A stretch of DNA of 25,692 nt from Lingula anatina (GCF_001039355.2 NW_019773734.1:1-25692), one strand, 5' to 3'; positions 1 to 10,052 are shown, counted from the first letter of the stretch. Notes: generated by a model from the sequence alone, not told the origin. Numbers and translations: made by a program.

Positions 1-59
1 CTAATCAGAAACATCAAAATACTCCTTTGACATTTTCTGCATCTTACAGGCACCTGCAT

Positions 60-190
60 AATTAAAATTTGATGCTCACTTTGCAGTTAAGCATGATAAT
101 GTATTATTGCATCAGAATCAACAGTATCTTGTTTTGTGCATTATTATTTTCTTTTTGTCTGTACATTTGACAGCTTTGCTGCCTTGTTTC
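60..190 (-). repeat. Dispersed repeat R, copy 1 (inverted)
   Basis: The reverse complement of this stretch contains AGGCAGCAAAGCTGTCAAAT, GTACAGACAAA, then GCACAAAA and CTGATGCAATAATACATTAT followed by CATCAAATTTTAATTATGCA. The same words occur in the same order in the intron at 2155-2395 and in plus orientation at 21.6 kb and 25.3 kb. Confidence 0.6.
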
Positions 191-263
191 AAATATCCAT
201 TTTGTTTGTGGTAGACAACCAAAAGAGTAATTTATCATCTAGTTTATTTAGATGATCATAATA

Positions 264-545
264 CTAATCGATATACAGGGTCATGGCACTGTTATCAATG
301 CACAGTGTACATGTTTCTACTGGTTTGTCACCTTGTACATGAATATGATCAAAAAGACAAGTGTGTCCTTTGACGCCCCTAAAGGTTGTAGAGACAGTAA
401 CTTGTTTGTGGTATAAAATAGGAACAAAAACAGAGGTTGAAAGAACTCTAGATAAATTAACATTGAAGTCTCCTAACAGGATTAATGGTTTCATAGGCCT
501 CTGGGTTTTGCTTAAAATATCTGTTATCTTCCTGTCAAAATATTT
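264..545 (-). pseudogene. LINE-type apurinic endonuclease fragment
   Basis: The minus-strand frame reads YFDRKITDILSKTQRPMKP followed by LILLGDFNVNL, the GDFN motif of the endonuclease/exonuclease/phosphatase domain of non-LTR retrotransposons. It then reads TTFRGVKGHTCLFDHIHV, which matches the later T..G..LDHI.V segment. In such enzymes the GDFN Asp and Asn and the later DH line the active site. The frame is closed by a stop upstream of YFDR, and the terminal SDH motif has decayed to DNSAMT. No reverse transcriptase follows. It is a relic downstream of the host gene's last exon. The endonuclease could also come from a Helitron-like or other element that carries this domain. Confidence 0.5.
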
Positions 546-634
546 TTACACAATTGATGCTGAACGACATATACGTATGTCTCATTGTCATTTTTCAGCA
601 GAGTTGTTCAAAATCACTAGACATGGAAAGTCAG

Positions 635-640
635 TTTATT
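635..640 (-). terminator. Candidate polyadenylation signal AATAAA
   Basis: On the minus strand AATAAA lies about 180 bp after the stop codon of exon CARD1, in the right place for the 3' end of the host gene. The hexamer is common in AT-rich DNA, so this is weak evidence on its own. Confidence 0.3.
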
Positions 641-819
641 TATCTGATGTCAATATGATTATCTGTGGTAATACACCATAGGTTCCTAGTCCATTTTGAT
701 CCAAAGAGCATAGGATCTTGGCACACACTGTCAAACACTGCACACATGTCGTTGTAATGTGCTGCAATAGGTTTTGACCTGTAATGTGTGAGGGGAGCTT
801 AAATGCCTATCGCAAATGG

Positions 820-1152
820 CTATTCACCTCCATGTTTCTGTAATTCATCCTCTACATCCTGGTGGCTAACTTCCAATTCACCTGCCAGATGCCAATGTTG
901 GCATTGTCTGAGGGCATCTCTCAAGTTTCTGATGGGTTGTTTCTCAGGGCTGATTGCAATTAGTCTTTCAAATAACATTCTACAGGCATCTCGTGGATTT
1001 TTCCTGGCACTGTTTTTAAGGGCTGCCATCTCTTCGTCTGGTAACACATCAACATAATCTAAAATTCTTTCAATATCAATATAAAGTTCCTCCGCAAAGC
1101 GCATCTCATTCTGTCTAAGTTTCCTATATTCCATTTCACTCTTAAGTCCCTC
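820..1152 (-). CDS. Exon CARD1: CARD-like domain, probable terminal exon
   Basis: This open exon encodes 110 residues plus a TAG stop. The acceptor TTTTCTTTTCTAG precedes GAG GGA (start 1152), phase 0, and the start EGLKSEMEYRK matches CARD2 almost exactly. The CARD pattern is clear: IDIERILDYVDVLPDEEMAA, LKNSARKNPRDACRMLFERL, then IRNLRDALRQCQHWHLAGEL. The helix 2-3 loop is shorter than in CARD2 and the sequence is closer to the RLR/MAVS-type CARD consensus. After QKHG the reading frame meets a stop (GGE*), where CARD2 continues for another 14 residues to its donor. A GAG|GTGAAT donor-like site sits right at this point, but it would be phase 1, unlike every other junction. A terminal exon is the simpler reading, supported by an AATAAA about 180 bp downstream. 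Confidence 0.75.
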   Translation of the reverse strand, partial: EGLKSEMEYRKLRQNEMRFAEELYIDIERILDYVDVLPDEEMAALKNSARKNPRDACRMLFERLIAISPEKQPIRNLRDALRQCQHWHLAGELEVSHQDVEDELQKHGGE

Positions 1153-1514
1153 CTAGAAAAGAAAAATAACAAGGCAAGTGCATTGTAAGTAGTTTGTGTG
1201 GATATGTGAATTTTCACACTCTATCATAAACTTAAATTTTGGCAAAATGCCATGCTGGAAGCAAGTAAATCTTTGAATTTAAAAACAAAATAGATGCAAA
1301 ATTTGAATTGTTTTCATTTGTATACTTTATTTATTATATTTTGCTTGGAATGTGAAGATAGAGATTTGCTGAGGAGTTTTTTTAATAGATACCACAGTTG
1401 TATACATAATATAAAATCACAAAAGCCAAAAGATTACATTATTGATATTGTATATCTTAGTGTAAAGTTTCACAAAAAACTCAGATTCTTTCATTAGACC
1501 AAATGATCAATTAC

Positions 1515-2078
1515 CTTGACTTCATCAATCAAATGTTGTGGAATGTCTTGTTGTCCCTCTCTGTAGTGTTCCCTTAACTTAAACAACACAATGATGAAAG
1601 ATGCAAGAGAACCATCGACTTGAGACAACAATGGAGACACAATATCGGGAGGACATGGGGCTTCCTCTGAAATGCCATACATTTTCTTCACTTGGTTCCA
1701 TACATCATCTTGAGAGAGCGTCTCATTCAACTGTTTTTTAACATGTGTAGGAACATGTTTATAAAATGATATTGGCATATCTTTCTTTCCATGTTGTTGT
1801 TCCATGGTTTCCATATCTGTGCTGTAATTGTGGTAAACCTGCTGAACATTGAATGTAAAATACGTGTTGCCTGTATGAGTCGGGCTAGGAACTTGGTTTC
1901 CCGTTGTTCTGATGGTCTGAGGGTCAGAAAGAACCTGGTCTTGATCCTCAGCAGCCACAGGTTCCTGTTGTTGAGGTAAAGGCGGAAAGTCATGGTCTGA
2001 TTTCCTCCTTGTTTGGTAGTTGGGGTCATCTTGCTGCTCACATTGCTGGTCAGAGACTGACCCCTGTCTTAGTTGGTC
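1515..2078 (-). CDS. Exon B1: unrecognised helical domain, downstream copy
   Basis: This is an open internal exon of 188 codons, paralogous to exon B2. The acceptor is ATTTTAG before GAC CAA (start 2078). The donor is AAG|GTAATT (end 1515), and both are phase 0. The frame is open from the acceptor, upstream of the first internal Met, so the whole exon is probably coding. The N-terminal linker is Gln-rich (DQLRQGSVSDQQCEQQ). The conserved core includes FTFNVQQVYHNYSTDMETM, YGISEEAPCPPDIV, LLSQVDGSLASF and LREHYREGQQDIPQHLIDEV. It lacks the 26-residue segment present in B2 and has a slightly longer HGKKD stretch after METMEQQ. No catalytic motif, signal peptide or membrane segment is evident. 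The intron boundaries are highly similar to those of B2. Confidence 0.75.
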
Positions 2079-2154
2079 CTAAAATATTGATATTAACAAT
2101 ATGCAATAAAAAAAAACAATAATAGTAATTGTAATAATAATAAAAATAGAGAGA

Positions 2155-2395
2155 AAGACAAGCAAGGCAGCAACACTGTCAAGCCTACAGACAAAGGGTA
2201 TAAAATACTGATGCACAAAATAGGTTATTTTCTCAATTTCAATACAATATTACATAATGTTTAACAGACAGATCAACACTGAATTTTAGTTATGCAGAAC
2301 AAATAACACAAATATTAAGAATATGTTGCAAGCAAAGGCCCTCAGGCCCATGCAAGTTTACATCCATATCTTTTAAATTTGAATATGTGTAAAAT
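2155..2395 (+). repeat. Dispersed repeat R, copy 2, inside CARD2-B1 intron
   Basis: This is the longest copy in the window. Segment a is AAGGCAGCAACACTGTCAAG plus ACAGACAAAGGGTATAAAA. Segment b is GCACAAAATAGGTTATTTT plus ACAATATTACATAATG. Segment c ends TTTTAGTTATGCAGAACAAA. Segment d is CCCTCAGGCCCATGCAAGTT. It lies entirely within the 370-bp intron between CARD2 and B1. No coding frame was recognised. Confidence 0.6.
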
Positions 2396-2448
2396 GATCA
2401 TGGCACAAAAAAAAAGAAAATGCATAACAATAAGACAAAGAAGCTTAC

Positions 2449-2820
2449 TGGCATGGGCTCTTCACAAGAAGTATCATCACCTCCAACTCCATGTTTTTGT
2501 AATTCATCCTCTACATCCTGGTAGCTAATTTTGAGTTCATCTGCCAGATGTCCTTGTTTGCATTGTCTGAGGACATATTCCAAGTATCTGATGGGTTGTT
2601 TCTCAGGGCTGCTTGCAATTAGTCTTTCAAATAACTTTCTACAAGCATGTCGTGGATTTTCCCTGGCATTATTTTTAAGCACTCTGATGTCCTCATCTGT
2701 TATCGTATCATAGTTATTAAAGTAATCTAAAATTCTTTCAATATCAATATAAAGTTCCTCCGCAAAGCGCATCTCATTCTGCCTAAATTTCCTATATTCC
2801 ATTTCACTCTTAAGTCCCTT
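2449..2820 (-). CDS. Exon CARD2: CARD-like death-fold domain
   Basis: This is an open internal exon of 124 codons. The acceptor TTTCTTTCCTAG precedes AAG GGA (start 2820) with a good pyrimidine tract. The donor is CCA|GTAAGC (end 2449). Both are phase 0. The protein starts KGLKSEMEYRKFRQNEMRFA and then has the pattern of a six-helix CARD: helix 1 IDIERILDY, helix 2-3 around ITDEDIRVLKNNARENP, helix 4 ACRKLFERLIA, helix 5 IRYLEYVLRQC and helix 6 GHLADELKIS. The closing pattern (L..x.LRQC...HLA.EL) matches the end of RIG-I/MDA5/MAVS-type CARDs, which mediate homotypic assembly in innate signalling. The tail GGDDTSCEEPMP leads into exon B1. The assignment rests on the fold pattern alone. Another death-fold subclass is possible. 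Confidence 0.78.
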
Positions 2821-3121
2821 CTAGGAAAGAAAAATAACAAGGCAAGTACATTGTAAGTAGTTTGTGTGGACATGTGCATTTTCAAACTTCATCATATATT
2901 TAACTTAAAATTTGGCAAAGCACCATGCTGGCAGCAAGCAAATCTTTCCATTGTAAAACAAAATAGATGCAAAATATATAATAAATTTACCTTTGTATAC
3001 CCGTACTTTATTTATTACATTTTGCTTGGAGGAGGCAAGGTAGATTTGCCAAGGAGTATTTTAATAGATACCACAGAGGTGTACACAATATAAAATCACC
3101 GAAGCCAAAAATTACATAATA

Positions 3122-3806
3122 CAATATTGGTCAAAAAGGTTGTTCCACCCCCATTTCCATGTACTTATATTTAGAAATGATCACCTCACAGAGGTAAATT
3201 TTTATAAACGGTGCTTTTTATTTGAATTTTTCAGATACCATTTCTAACATGATTAATGGTTCAGAAAATACAGAATAGTAGTGAAAACATTCACATTTCA
3301 TACCATTTAGTCAAATTTGAGGTACCCCCTTAAATCCAATGTTTCACTGTGATTTCCACAGATATAAAGAAATGTTTATTAAATTAAATTAAAAGACGCC
3401 ATCAAATGTCACCAAATTTCCACACAATTAGCATTAGAATGTGTTTGTTAAAAGTCACGTGCCAAATAGCCTGTGCGGCTACTTCGTACTGCAATTATCT
3501 CCTGTAGGCAGTACCACAAGCCTTCAACAAGGGCTATAATTCTTTTTTGTGATATATTGTCCCATTCATCCTAAAGAGCATGACGAAATTGGTCCAGATT
3601 ATTTGGGAATTGGTTTTCCTCTGCAATGCACATTCCAATTAATGAAGCAGGTGCCCAGTAGGATTAATATTAGGGCCCAAAACAGTTGTCCCATCCTCAC
3701 AGCCCTTCTGCCACAAATTGCTTGCCAAACGAGAACTGTAAGCAAGTGCGTTGTCACACTGAAGCCGGTAGCATCCCTGAAGTCACCTCTTGCAAATGGA
3801 GTGAGC
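3122..3806 (-). mobile_element. Tc1/mariner-like 3' end, copy A
   Basis: The terminal repeat CAATATTGGTCAAAAAGG is followed by about 180 bp that is inverted at 12234-12411. The minus strand of about 3490-3700 encodes a decayed transposase C-terminus: NINPTGHLLH corresponds to the PxxNPxEHLW signature that carries the third acidic residue of the DDE catalytic triad. Here that Glu has become Gly and a stop follows. It then reads CALQRKTNSQI and GTIYHKKEL. It matches copies B and D closely. It stops at about 3806, where the A/T-rich 3' tail of a LINE begins. Confidence 0.7.
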
Positions 3807-3981
3807 TATCTAATAATATATTTAATAATATATTTATTTTAAGTCTAAAATCCATAAAATAAGTTCTGTAGACTTTACAAACTAAAAACAAAGTTAAGAT
3901 GAACTGAATCAATAAAATTATGACCTAAGAGTCTGAGTTAAGATGATGTCCAGTTAATATTTCCGAGTTATAAAATGTTCG

Positions 3982-4787
3982 TTAATAAAATTTGTTAAAA
4001 AGGTATGTTTTTGAAGCTTTTTTAAAATCCTCCACTGAGCTAATGCTTCTCAAGTCCACAGGTAATTTATTCCACTCATGTGGTGCCGCGTACTGGAATG
4101 ATTTTTCACCAAAAGATTTTAGTCTAGCATTCTGTGGTTTTAGTAATAATTGATCCTTAGATCCTATGGTACGATTTGGTGTGTAATGAGATACAAGTTC
4201 ACAAATAAAATCTGGTGCAAGTCCATAAAAAGCCGCATGAGCATGAGTTAAAAGTATGAATAAGATCCGGCGTTTACAGGTAGCCAGTGAAGTTGTTTTA
4301 ATAACGGTGTCATGTGACTCTCCATAGAAGTTTGGGTAAGAAGACGTGCTGATGTATTTTGAATGCGTTGGACTTTCTTTGTTCTTTCTATGCCGCATCC
4401 ATAAAGAAAAGAGTTACAGTAATCAAGCCTTGATGTTACTAGGGCATGAATGGCAGAATCTCTTAAATTATTTCATAGGGAACTGATGTTTTTTTATGTG
4501 ATACAAACAAGATTTTTTTCATATTGGCTATCTGCTTGTCCATGTTTAAAGTAGTATCAAAATACACCCCCAGGTTTTTTGCATGAGGAGAAACCCCAAC
4601 TATTGCAGATCCAATTTGTAGAGATAATCCTTCAGCTAAGTGTTTTGAGTGTGGTTGAGTGATGACCATGAATTCTGTTTTTTCATCATTTAATTTCAGT
4701 TTACTTTTAATCATCCATTCTCGCAAATCTGAAATGGCATTGGGCATTCTAGTTATTGCATCTACAGGCTTAAGAATATCACAGTTA
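3982..4787 (-). pseudogene. L2w RT C-terminal part, after the insertion
   Basis: The frame resumes at the far end of the inserted transposon with ILKPVDAITRM, then ISDLREWMIKSKLKLNDEKT and TEFMVITQPHSKH. It goes on to SAIVGVSPHAKNLGVYFDTT and LNMDKQIANMKKI (thumb). After a frameshift near 4463-4400, a second frame has FYGLAPDFICELVSHYTPNR, then LLLKPQNARLKSFGEKSFQY, AAPHEWNKLPVDLRSISS and FKKASKTYLFNKFY*, the C-terminal signature of many CR1/L2-like LINEs. Before the insertion, LYLT joined directly to this part, allowing for a small frameshift. Confidence 0.85.
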
Positions 4788-6371
4788 CGGTAATATGCCA
4801 AACAATCGACCAAGATTAATTAATTAATTTCATGGAAATGTCAGTTTGGTCGAATTGATTAAAATACAGCAAATGGAAACCTTTGATATCGTCGGATTGT
4901 TAGGGGCATCTGCCAAAACGTCCATCTTTCCGGAAGTATTGCATTTTACCGGAAGTGTTACGCAAGATAAGCCGCAATTTTCGCCTAACACGTGTTTCAG
5001 GCATGTTTTATCCTTCTTCTGAAATCTTATTTTGCTGTGTACAATATGTGCTAACATTACTTAACATTAAAAAAGACGACAATTATAATTTCTAATTATA
5101 TATTTCCCTCACCTACGATCATTTTCATGATGCGCTTCACAAGTGGGACGAGTATTTCCCCGGAGACAGGTGTTGTAAACAAAGGCCGGTCACTTATATT
5201 TGAAACCGGTAGCTTTAGTGGACTTAAACTAGTTATGTGATCTACGTACGCCCTATTTGAATTTTAATATGACAACTGAAATCAACCGAATTGAATTTTT
5301 TAACCAGTCTGAGATCAGTTGTTTTCAACCCGCAAGGCTTGCTCAGCGTCGAGGCGTAGACGTACGTACTTCCGAAGAAAATTGAGCACATGTAGAAATG
5401 AGAGACTGGTCTTATCCGGTCTGATCCAGCATAGCGCAAACCACATGTTAATGAAGACGGTCCCATTTTGGGGGAGGGGGGTCAAAGGAATGGAGTTTTT
5501 CGTGCATTACGCTAAATATTATCAACATTTCATGCATCTGGGGAAATAGAAAGTGACTCACAGGTAACGTAAATACCCAGTGGAACTCTCTATGAAGCTA
5601 CCATGGAGTTAAGGAAGACGTAATTTTTATTGTTGACAAATCAGTTATCCATGTAGGTGAACAGCTACACGTGTTCGTCAGATTTTGACAGCGCGTGGTA
5701 TTTGGCACCAAGAAGTCTGGGCGGTCGATCCCGCTGATCTTTCTGTCGATTGTAGTAAATGTAAGATATCGCGGTGTTGACTTCAAGAACGTTTCCCCAT
5801 CTGCATATATATTTCATTCGAACTTGAAAATAAATTGCTTATTCTTCCCAAACTTTTTATTGCCAGCAAACGCTATATATGGTCTTTATGAAGGTGTTTA
5901 CCACGTATTCTACCCACTGTCGATATTTGGTTTCATCCATAATAGACCTTTTTTTAACCCCCCCCCCCCTCCCCAGTTACGGGCGTGATGAATCAGTCAG
6001 CGAGGGCAAGTCTGCTTAATTAGCACAATTTGTATGTCTATAAGCACTATTATTGTCATCGGGGACAAAAGAAATGACAGGTACGTCATGCTTCCATATT
6101 AGATCTTCAATTAATTGTTTCTTCCTCATTGACGACAGCTATTGAAAGGACAACAATTGACAAAGGGCCGAGACATGCAGCATCTATTTAACTGGCTTGA
6201 AAATTTACCGAGTCTTGCCGACGATGTTGTCGAACAATCGGAACAAGAAAAAAATTCTGTCGCATGATTTTGACGTATGGACTAAATGTTTGAGCCCAGA
6301 AAAATTAATTTTATAAAATAATTTTTGTGGTCGGATTGACTGGGCCTGTCGAAATGCTTGGCACATTACCG
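4788..6371. mobile_element. 1.58-kb TA-flanked DNA transposon nested in LINE RT
   Basis: Terminal inverted repeats are CGGTAATATGCCAAACAATC at the left (from 4788) and, reading inward from 6371, CGGTAATGTGCCAAGCATTT. Both are followed by CGAC. TA flanks each end (4786-4787 and 6372-6373). Removing the element rejoins the two halves of the LINE reverse transcriptase. TA duplication suggests a Tc1/mariner-like superfamily. The interior has no recognisable transposase; its open frames are short and unrelated to anything I know, so it is probably non-autonomous. A C-rich tract lies at 5959-5973. Confidence 0.75.
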
Positions 6372-6730
6372 TAAGGTACAACTGGGTGTCATCTGCATAT
6401 ATGTGATAGCCAATTTGATGATATCGCAGTATAGCACCAAAGGGTAGTGTGTAAATACAAAATTTAATTGGTCCAAGAACGCTCGGATCCACTGTGGAAC
6501 ACCAAAAATCATTTGCTCAAGATCTGAAAGTACATCGTTGACGGATATGTGCTGTGTTCTACCAGTGAGATAGGACCGTAGAAGAGACAAAGCCTTGTCC
6601 TTAATTCCAACTGATTTCTCGAAAAACAATAGAAGTGTGGCATGGTCGCCTATATCAAATGCTGCTGAAAGATCTAATAACACTTGTAAGACCCGGTAAG
6701 ACTGCAGAATGACTGTCAACACCGGTCAGA
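6372..6730 (-). pseudogene. L2w RT catalytic core, first part
   Basis: Two overlapping minus-strand frames cover the palm. Frame one has VLLDLSAAFDIGDHATLL (motif A, catalytic Asp), then LLRSYLTGRTQHISVND and IFGVPQW (motif B, QG altered). A frameshift near 6490 moves to SVLGPIKFCIYTLPFG and HIYADDTQLYLT (motif C; YADD codons at 6399-6388). The coding match ends at the TA at 6372-6373, exactly where a DNA transposon has inserted. The continuation is found at 4787 and below. Confidence 0.85.
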
Positions 6731-6798
6731 AGGTCATTTTTTATTCTCAGAAGAGCAAGCCCAGTGGTATGTTTTGCTTTCTAAGCAGATCACATTTT

Positions 6799-7344
6799 TT
6801 ATACAAAATTGTTCTGTTTCAGATGCTCAAATAGCCTCGTTGCCATGACTCTTTCTACCACCTTTGACAAGAAAGATAGTTCTGTGTTAGGATTTATGAC
6901 AGTTGGTAGAATCTGGGGCAGCAATGTTGTTGGGATGGGGTCTAAAGAACATGACGTCTTTTTTGAACTCGTATTGATTTTTGAGACTTTGGTAACAGTT
7001 GCCACAATGAACGCGGAGAGAATGGATACTGGCCTCTGTAGAAGTTCGGTTATAGGTGGATGTGATGGACTTGATACTGTGTCCTCCAATAATGACAGAT
7101 CATCATATATCTTGCCGATCTTTGCAGTATAGAATTTACTCTTGCTATTGGTAAGGTCTTTTAGAGATTCGCAGTCAGGGTGAGATGTGCTTTTGTTTTT
7201 TCCCAGCATGTCGTTTACTGTTCTAAAAAGTGCCTTGCTGTCACCCTCACAAGATTGTATAATTTCCGTTAAGTATTTTGCTTTTGATTCATTAATTAAA
7301 TGATTCACTTTCTTACATGCATCTTTACATATTTGATGAGGCAC
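6799..7344 (-). pseudogene. L2w RT N-terminal region (internal deletion)
   Basis: An open frame of 181 residues reads CEGDSKALFRTVNDMLGK, a typical LINE linker, then KKTSCSLDPIPTTLLPQILP, the usual SLDPIPT.LL entry to the RT domain. It then jumps to ELSFLSKVVERVMATRLFEH, the NLSFLSKV.E+V...RL block. The intervening 30-40 residues (normally F...W+.A.V.PLLKK...YRPIS) are missing, so an internal deletion has occurred between PTVI and ELSF. The frame abuts the endonuclease fragment at 7347 and the RT core fragment at 6730. Confidence 0.8.
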
Positions 7345-7346
7345 AG

Positions 7347-8462
7347 TCAGTCTACTTTTTCTCCATATTCCTTCTGTTTTGCTTCTAGAATTTCATCAGT
7401 CATCCACGGTTGTAAATCTCTTTTCAATACATATTTCATTTTTATTGGAGCAAATGTATCAAGCGCGCTGGATAACACTTGGTCATACAGTAAGGCACAT
7501 TCATGGGAATTCAGACCAGAGAAACAATGGGAGAATAAACCACTAGCTACATGATTTTCAAATTCCAAGATGTTAATTGTTTTGACTTTTCTATATGAAA
7601 TTGCCTCTCTTTGAGGGTGTGGTCTACCACACTTAATTTGCGTAAGAATAATATGATGATCTGAGATTAGTGGACCAACATTACAGGAATCAATTAGTTC
7701 ATCAGATGCCCTGGTTAACACAAGATCCAGTGTGTGGCCCCGGACGTGTGTTGGAGAAGTGACATGCTGAGTTAAAGCAAATGAGCTTATAAGTTCATTG
7801 AAATGTTTAGTCTCAAGGTTATCGTGCTTTTCCCAATGGAGATCCATATCACCAACAATGAGAAGTTTTGCTCGTAGAAGTGCCAGATGTTCAAGCAGAT
7901 CAGCGAATTCTGAGAGAAATGATCCCTAGCGGAGTGTATTGCCTTTGATGGTGGAACTCTGTATACGGTGACAATTCTTAATGATTCTGAGATTGCTGTT
8001 GCTTGGGCTTCAATTTATTCAAATGAGGAGCAGTCAATTGATTTTGGAAGATATGTTAGCTTAAATTGCCCTTTACAGAGAATGGCCACTCCTCCTCCTT
8101 GCGTCCAATGCGTGGGAAATGAATGCCCTGGTATCCCGGCGGTGTAATATCAGCTTGTATTTATTGCTGGAGATCCGATGTAACCCATGTTTCAACCATG
8201 GAAACAAAGTCTATGTTGTAGTCCTTGATGAAGTCACGGATGGTAGACGCTTTATTTCTCACTGATATGCAGTTCATCAATGCAAGTTTGACCAGTAGTC
8301 TACTTTAAGTTTTTTTAAAGAGTTTTCAAATTACTGAAATTTGGTCCAGTCTGCTCAAACTTATTATCAGTCACTATATTTTCCAGTTTTGTTGGCCGCC
8401 TCTTACACACATCCACAATCACTGGGATGTTATTTACTTTTGCCACAGTAAAATGAGAAAGT
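7347..8462 (-). pseudogene. L2w endonuclease domain (broken)
   Basis: Several minus-strand frames together give an APE-type LINE endonuclease. In order they read IPVIVDVCKRRP (about 8430), LALMNCISVRNKASTIRDF with DFVSMVETWVT (the ETW motif), GGGVAILCKGQFKL, then IVTVYRVPPSK, and FLSEFADLLEHL leading to LLIVGDMDLHW. An open frame at 7847-7347 continues through QHVTSPTHVRGHTLDLVLTR and GPLISDHHIILTQI (SDH motif). The conserved GDFN has become GDMD, which would remove the catalytic Asn. At least two in-frame stops and two frameshifts are visible. It continues into the RT N-terminal fragment to its left. Confidence 0.8.
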
Positions 8463-8722
8463 TACAGTTAAATGCCCCAGTTACGTTTTGTTCAAAAAGG
8501 AACAATTTAATGTACTAATACCATTGGCTTAGAATGTTCTCCAAATGCGGACTGATCTTACACCTCAGGCGATATTATCTTGCACACACCCTTCCAAGAG
8601 GCATTTTTCAGCATGTCTACAGACCCTCATTTGACCATCGAAGAGATAAAAAAATAACTTGATTCTGCATCAAAACTGACATCCTTCCAGTGATGGATGG
8701 CTAGGTTCAGGTGCCTGTGGGG

Positions 8723-9232
8723 TCACTGAAGGTAGCATTCTCAGCTGATATCTCACTCCATCGTCAAGTACTGACTTTGGGGTTAACTCCAGGCTTCATC
8801 ATGGGAGTACACTTCATCATGGGAGTACACTTCTCACACCTCTCATCTGGCAAGTGATTTGATGTAGAAAAGCAATGCTCTAAGGATGGAACCACCATCT
8901 TTGAGCCCTGCTATTAACCTTACTAATCAACTGTGACATAAATTGGAGTGTGCAATGCAGAGGAGAACCAACCCCATAAAAACATGCACCGGACAATATT
9001 TCACAAAATAGAATTGTTAACCGTGTTGAAGGCTTGTCGCACCGTCTACAGGAGATAATTCCAGTACACAATAGCCGCACACGCTATTAAGCATGTGACC
9101 TTTAATGAGCACACTCTAATGCTAATTGTGTGTAAATTTGGTGACATTTGATTGCCTCTTTTCAATAAATTGACATTTCTTTACATCTGTAGAAATCACA
9201 GTGTAACATTGGATTTGAAGGGGTACCTCTTA
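8723..9232 (+). mobile_element. Tc1/mariner-like 3' part, copy B (inverted relative to A)
   Basis: From about GGGGTCACTGAA at 8723 the plus strand follows the reverse complement of copy D, through the region encoding the transposase C-terminus (8880-9080, with stops, e.g. IGVCNAEENQP and HKIELLTVLKACRTVYRR). It reaches GGGGTACCTCTTA at 9232, where a second transposon begins. The remaining Tc1 end resumes at 12234. An 18-bp word, CTTCATCATGGGAGTACA, is tandemly duplicated at 8794-8829. The stretch 8480-8722 between this copy and the LINE holds nothing I can identify. Confidence 0.68.
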
Positions 9233-9640
9233 TAAAGGATGAGTGCCAATAAGGGGGTAAAAGTGCCCACCTTTATACATGAAAAATAAATTGTGAATGA
9301 ATGGAAAAATATTGATGCCAAATTAAAGTTGGGGTCTTACATTTTTATGATCCACTTAAAAATCTTTTTTATTGAATTTGAAATATAAAAAAATTATGTC
9401 AAAATGACCTTGTCAAATATTCATGAAAATGTGTGTTTTAGGGGGGTTCTGAAGAAGAATGCTACATATCTATAGTAATAGTAAGGTGACAACTGTGAAA
9501 TTTTGTAATTGGGTACAGAAGGTGCAGTATGTGGCCAATCATTGTTTGTGATCAATATTTTGATTGTTTTATTTGTACATGTAGTGCTGATTGAAAGAAG
9601 AATCTTACAGTGACTTGAGGATAAAAGATTTTCATTTTTT

Positions 9641-9746
9641 ATATGAGCCCCTGCCTCAGACAAGCTAATTATTCATGGTTGAAAAGACATGAATATAAGG
9701 TGAGATATATGTGAAAATCAGCTTGTCTGAGGGTTGGGCTCGATAT
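9641..9746. repeat. Imperfect inverted repeat (foldback, ~106 bp)
   Basis: The left arm at 9641-9666 contains ATATGAGCCC and CCTCAGACAAGCT. The right arm at 9720-9746 is its near-complement, containing AGCTTGTCTGAGG and GGGCTCGATAT. The inner 13 bp are perfect. The loop is about 53 bp. This may be a tiny miniature transposon. Confidence 0.6.
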
Positions 9747-9995
9747 GAACTCAAACTAAATAGGGACATTTTCAGTCCATATGCTAGCAGGCGGCCATGT
9801 TTATTCCTGCCATGAGGTAGCTGCTACATGCTTACATAGGATGGCTATGCAGATACAATGAAACTTTTGTACAAAAAGTACAACCAAAAATAAAATGTAG
9901 GTCTTTGAAAGGAAAATAGGGGTTAGAGTCAGTAATTTTTTTTCAATTACAACCAAAAAAAAAGAAAAGTAATTTTCATGTAATGCATGCTATCC

Positions 9996-10021
9996 AAAAA
10001 AATAAATAAATAAATAAATAA

Positions 10022-10052
<31 letters not shown>

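Larger units (their letters stand above)
3807..8480 (-). mobile_element. LINE L2w: nearly full-length decayed non-LTR retrotransposon
   Basis: The reading on the minus strand runs from a 5' region at about 8480 to a 3' tail of AATATATTATTA-like repeats at about 3807-3840. In order it has a linker with IPVIVDVCKRRP, an endonuclease, an RT N-terminal region, an RT core with YADDTQLY, and a C-terminal region ending KTYLFNKFY. A 1.58-kb transposon (4788-6371) splits it after the YADD motif. Without that insert the element is about 3.1 kb. The endonuclease plus RT layout and the C-terminal WN.LP..LR....FK..KTYLF signature are typical of CR1/L2/Rex-type LINEs. The exact clade is not assigned. Frameshifts and stops mean it is inactive. 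The right boundary is approximate. Confidence 0.8.

Noticed and set aside
361-681. 106-codon plus-strand open frame
   Set aside because: It is antisense to the LINE endonuclease fragment and has no recognisable domain.
3549-3842. 97-codon plus-strand open frame, similar to frames at 17987-18214 (+) and 8880-9080 (-)
   Set aside because: All three are the antisense of the Tc1 transposase C-terminus. Their similarity to each other reflects the transposon, not a protein family.
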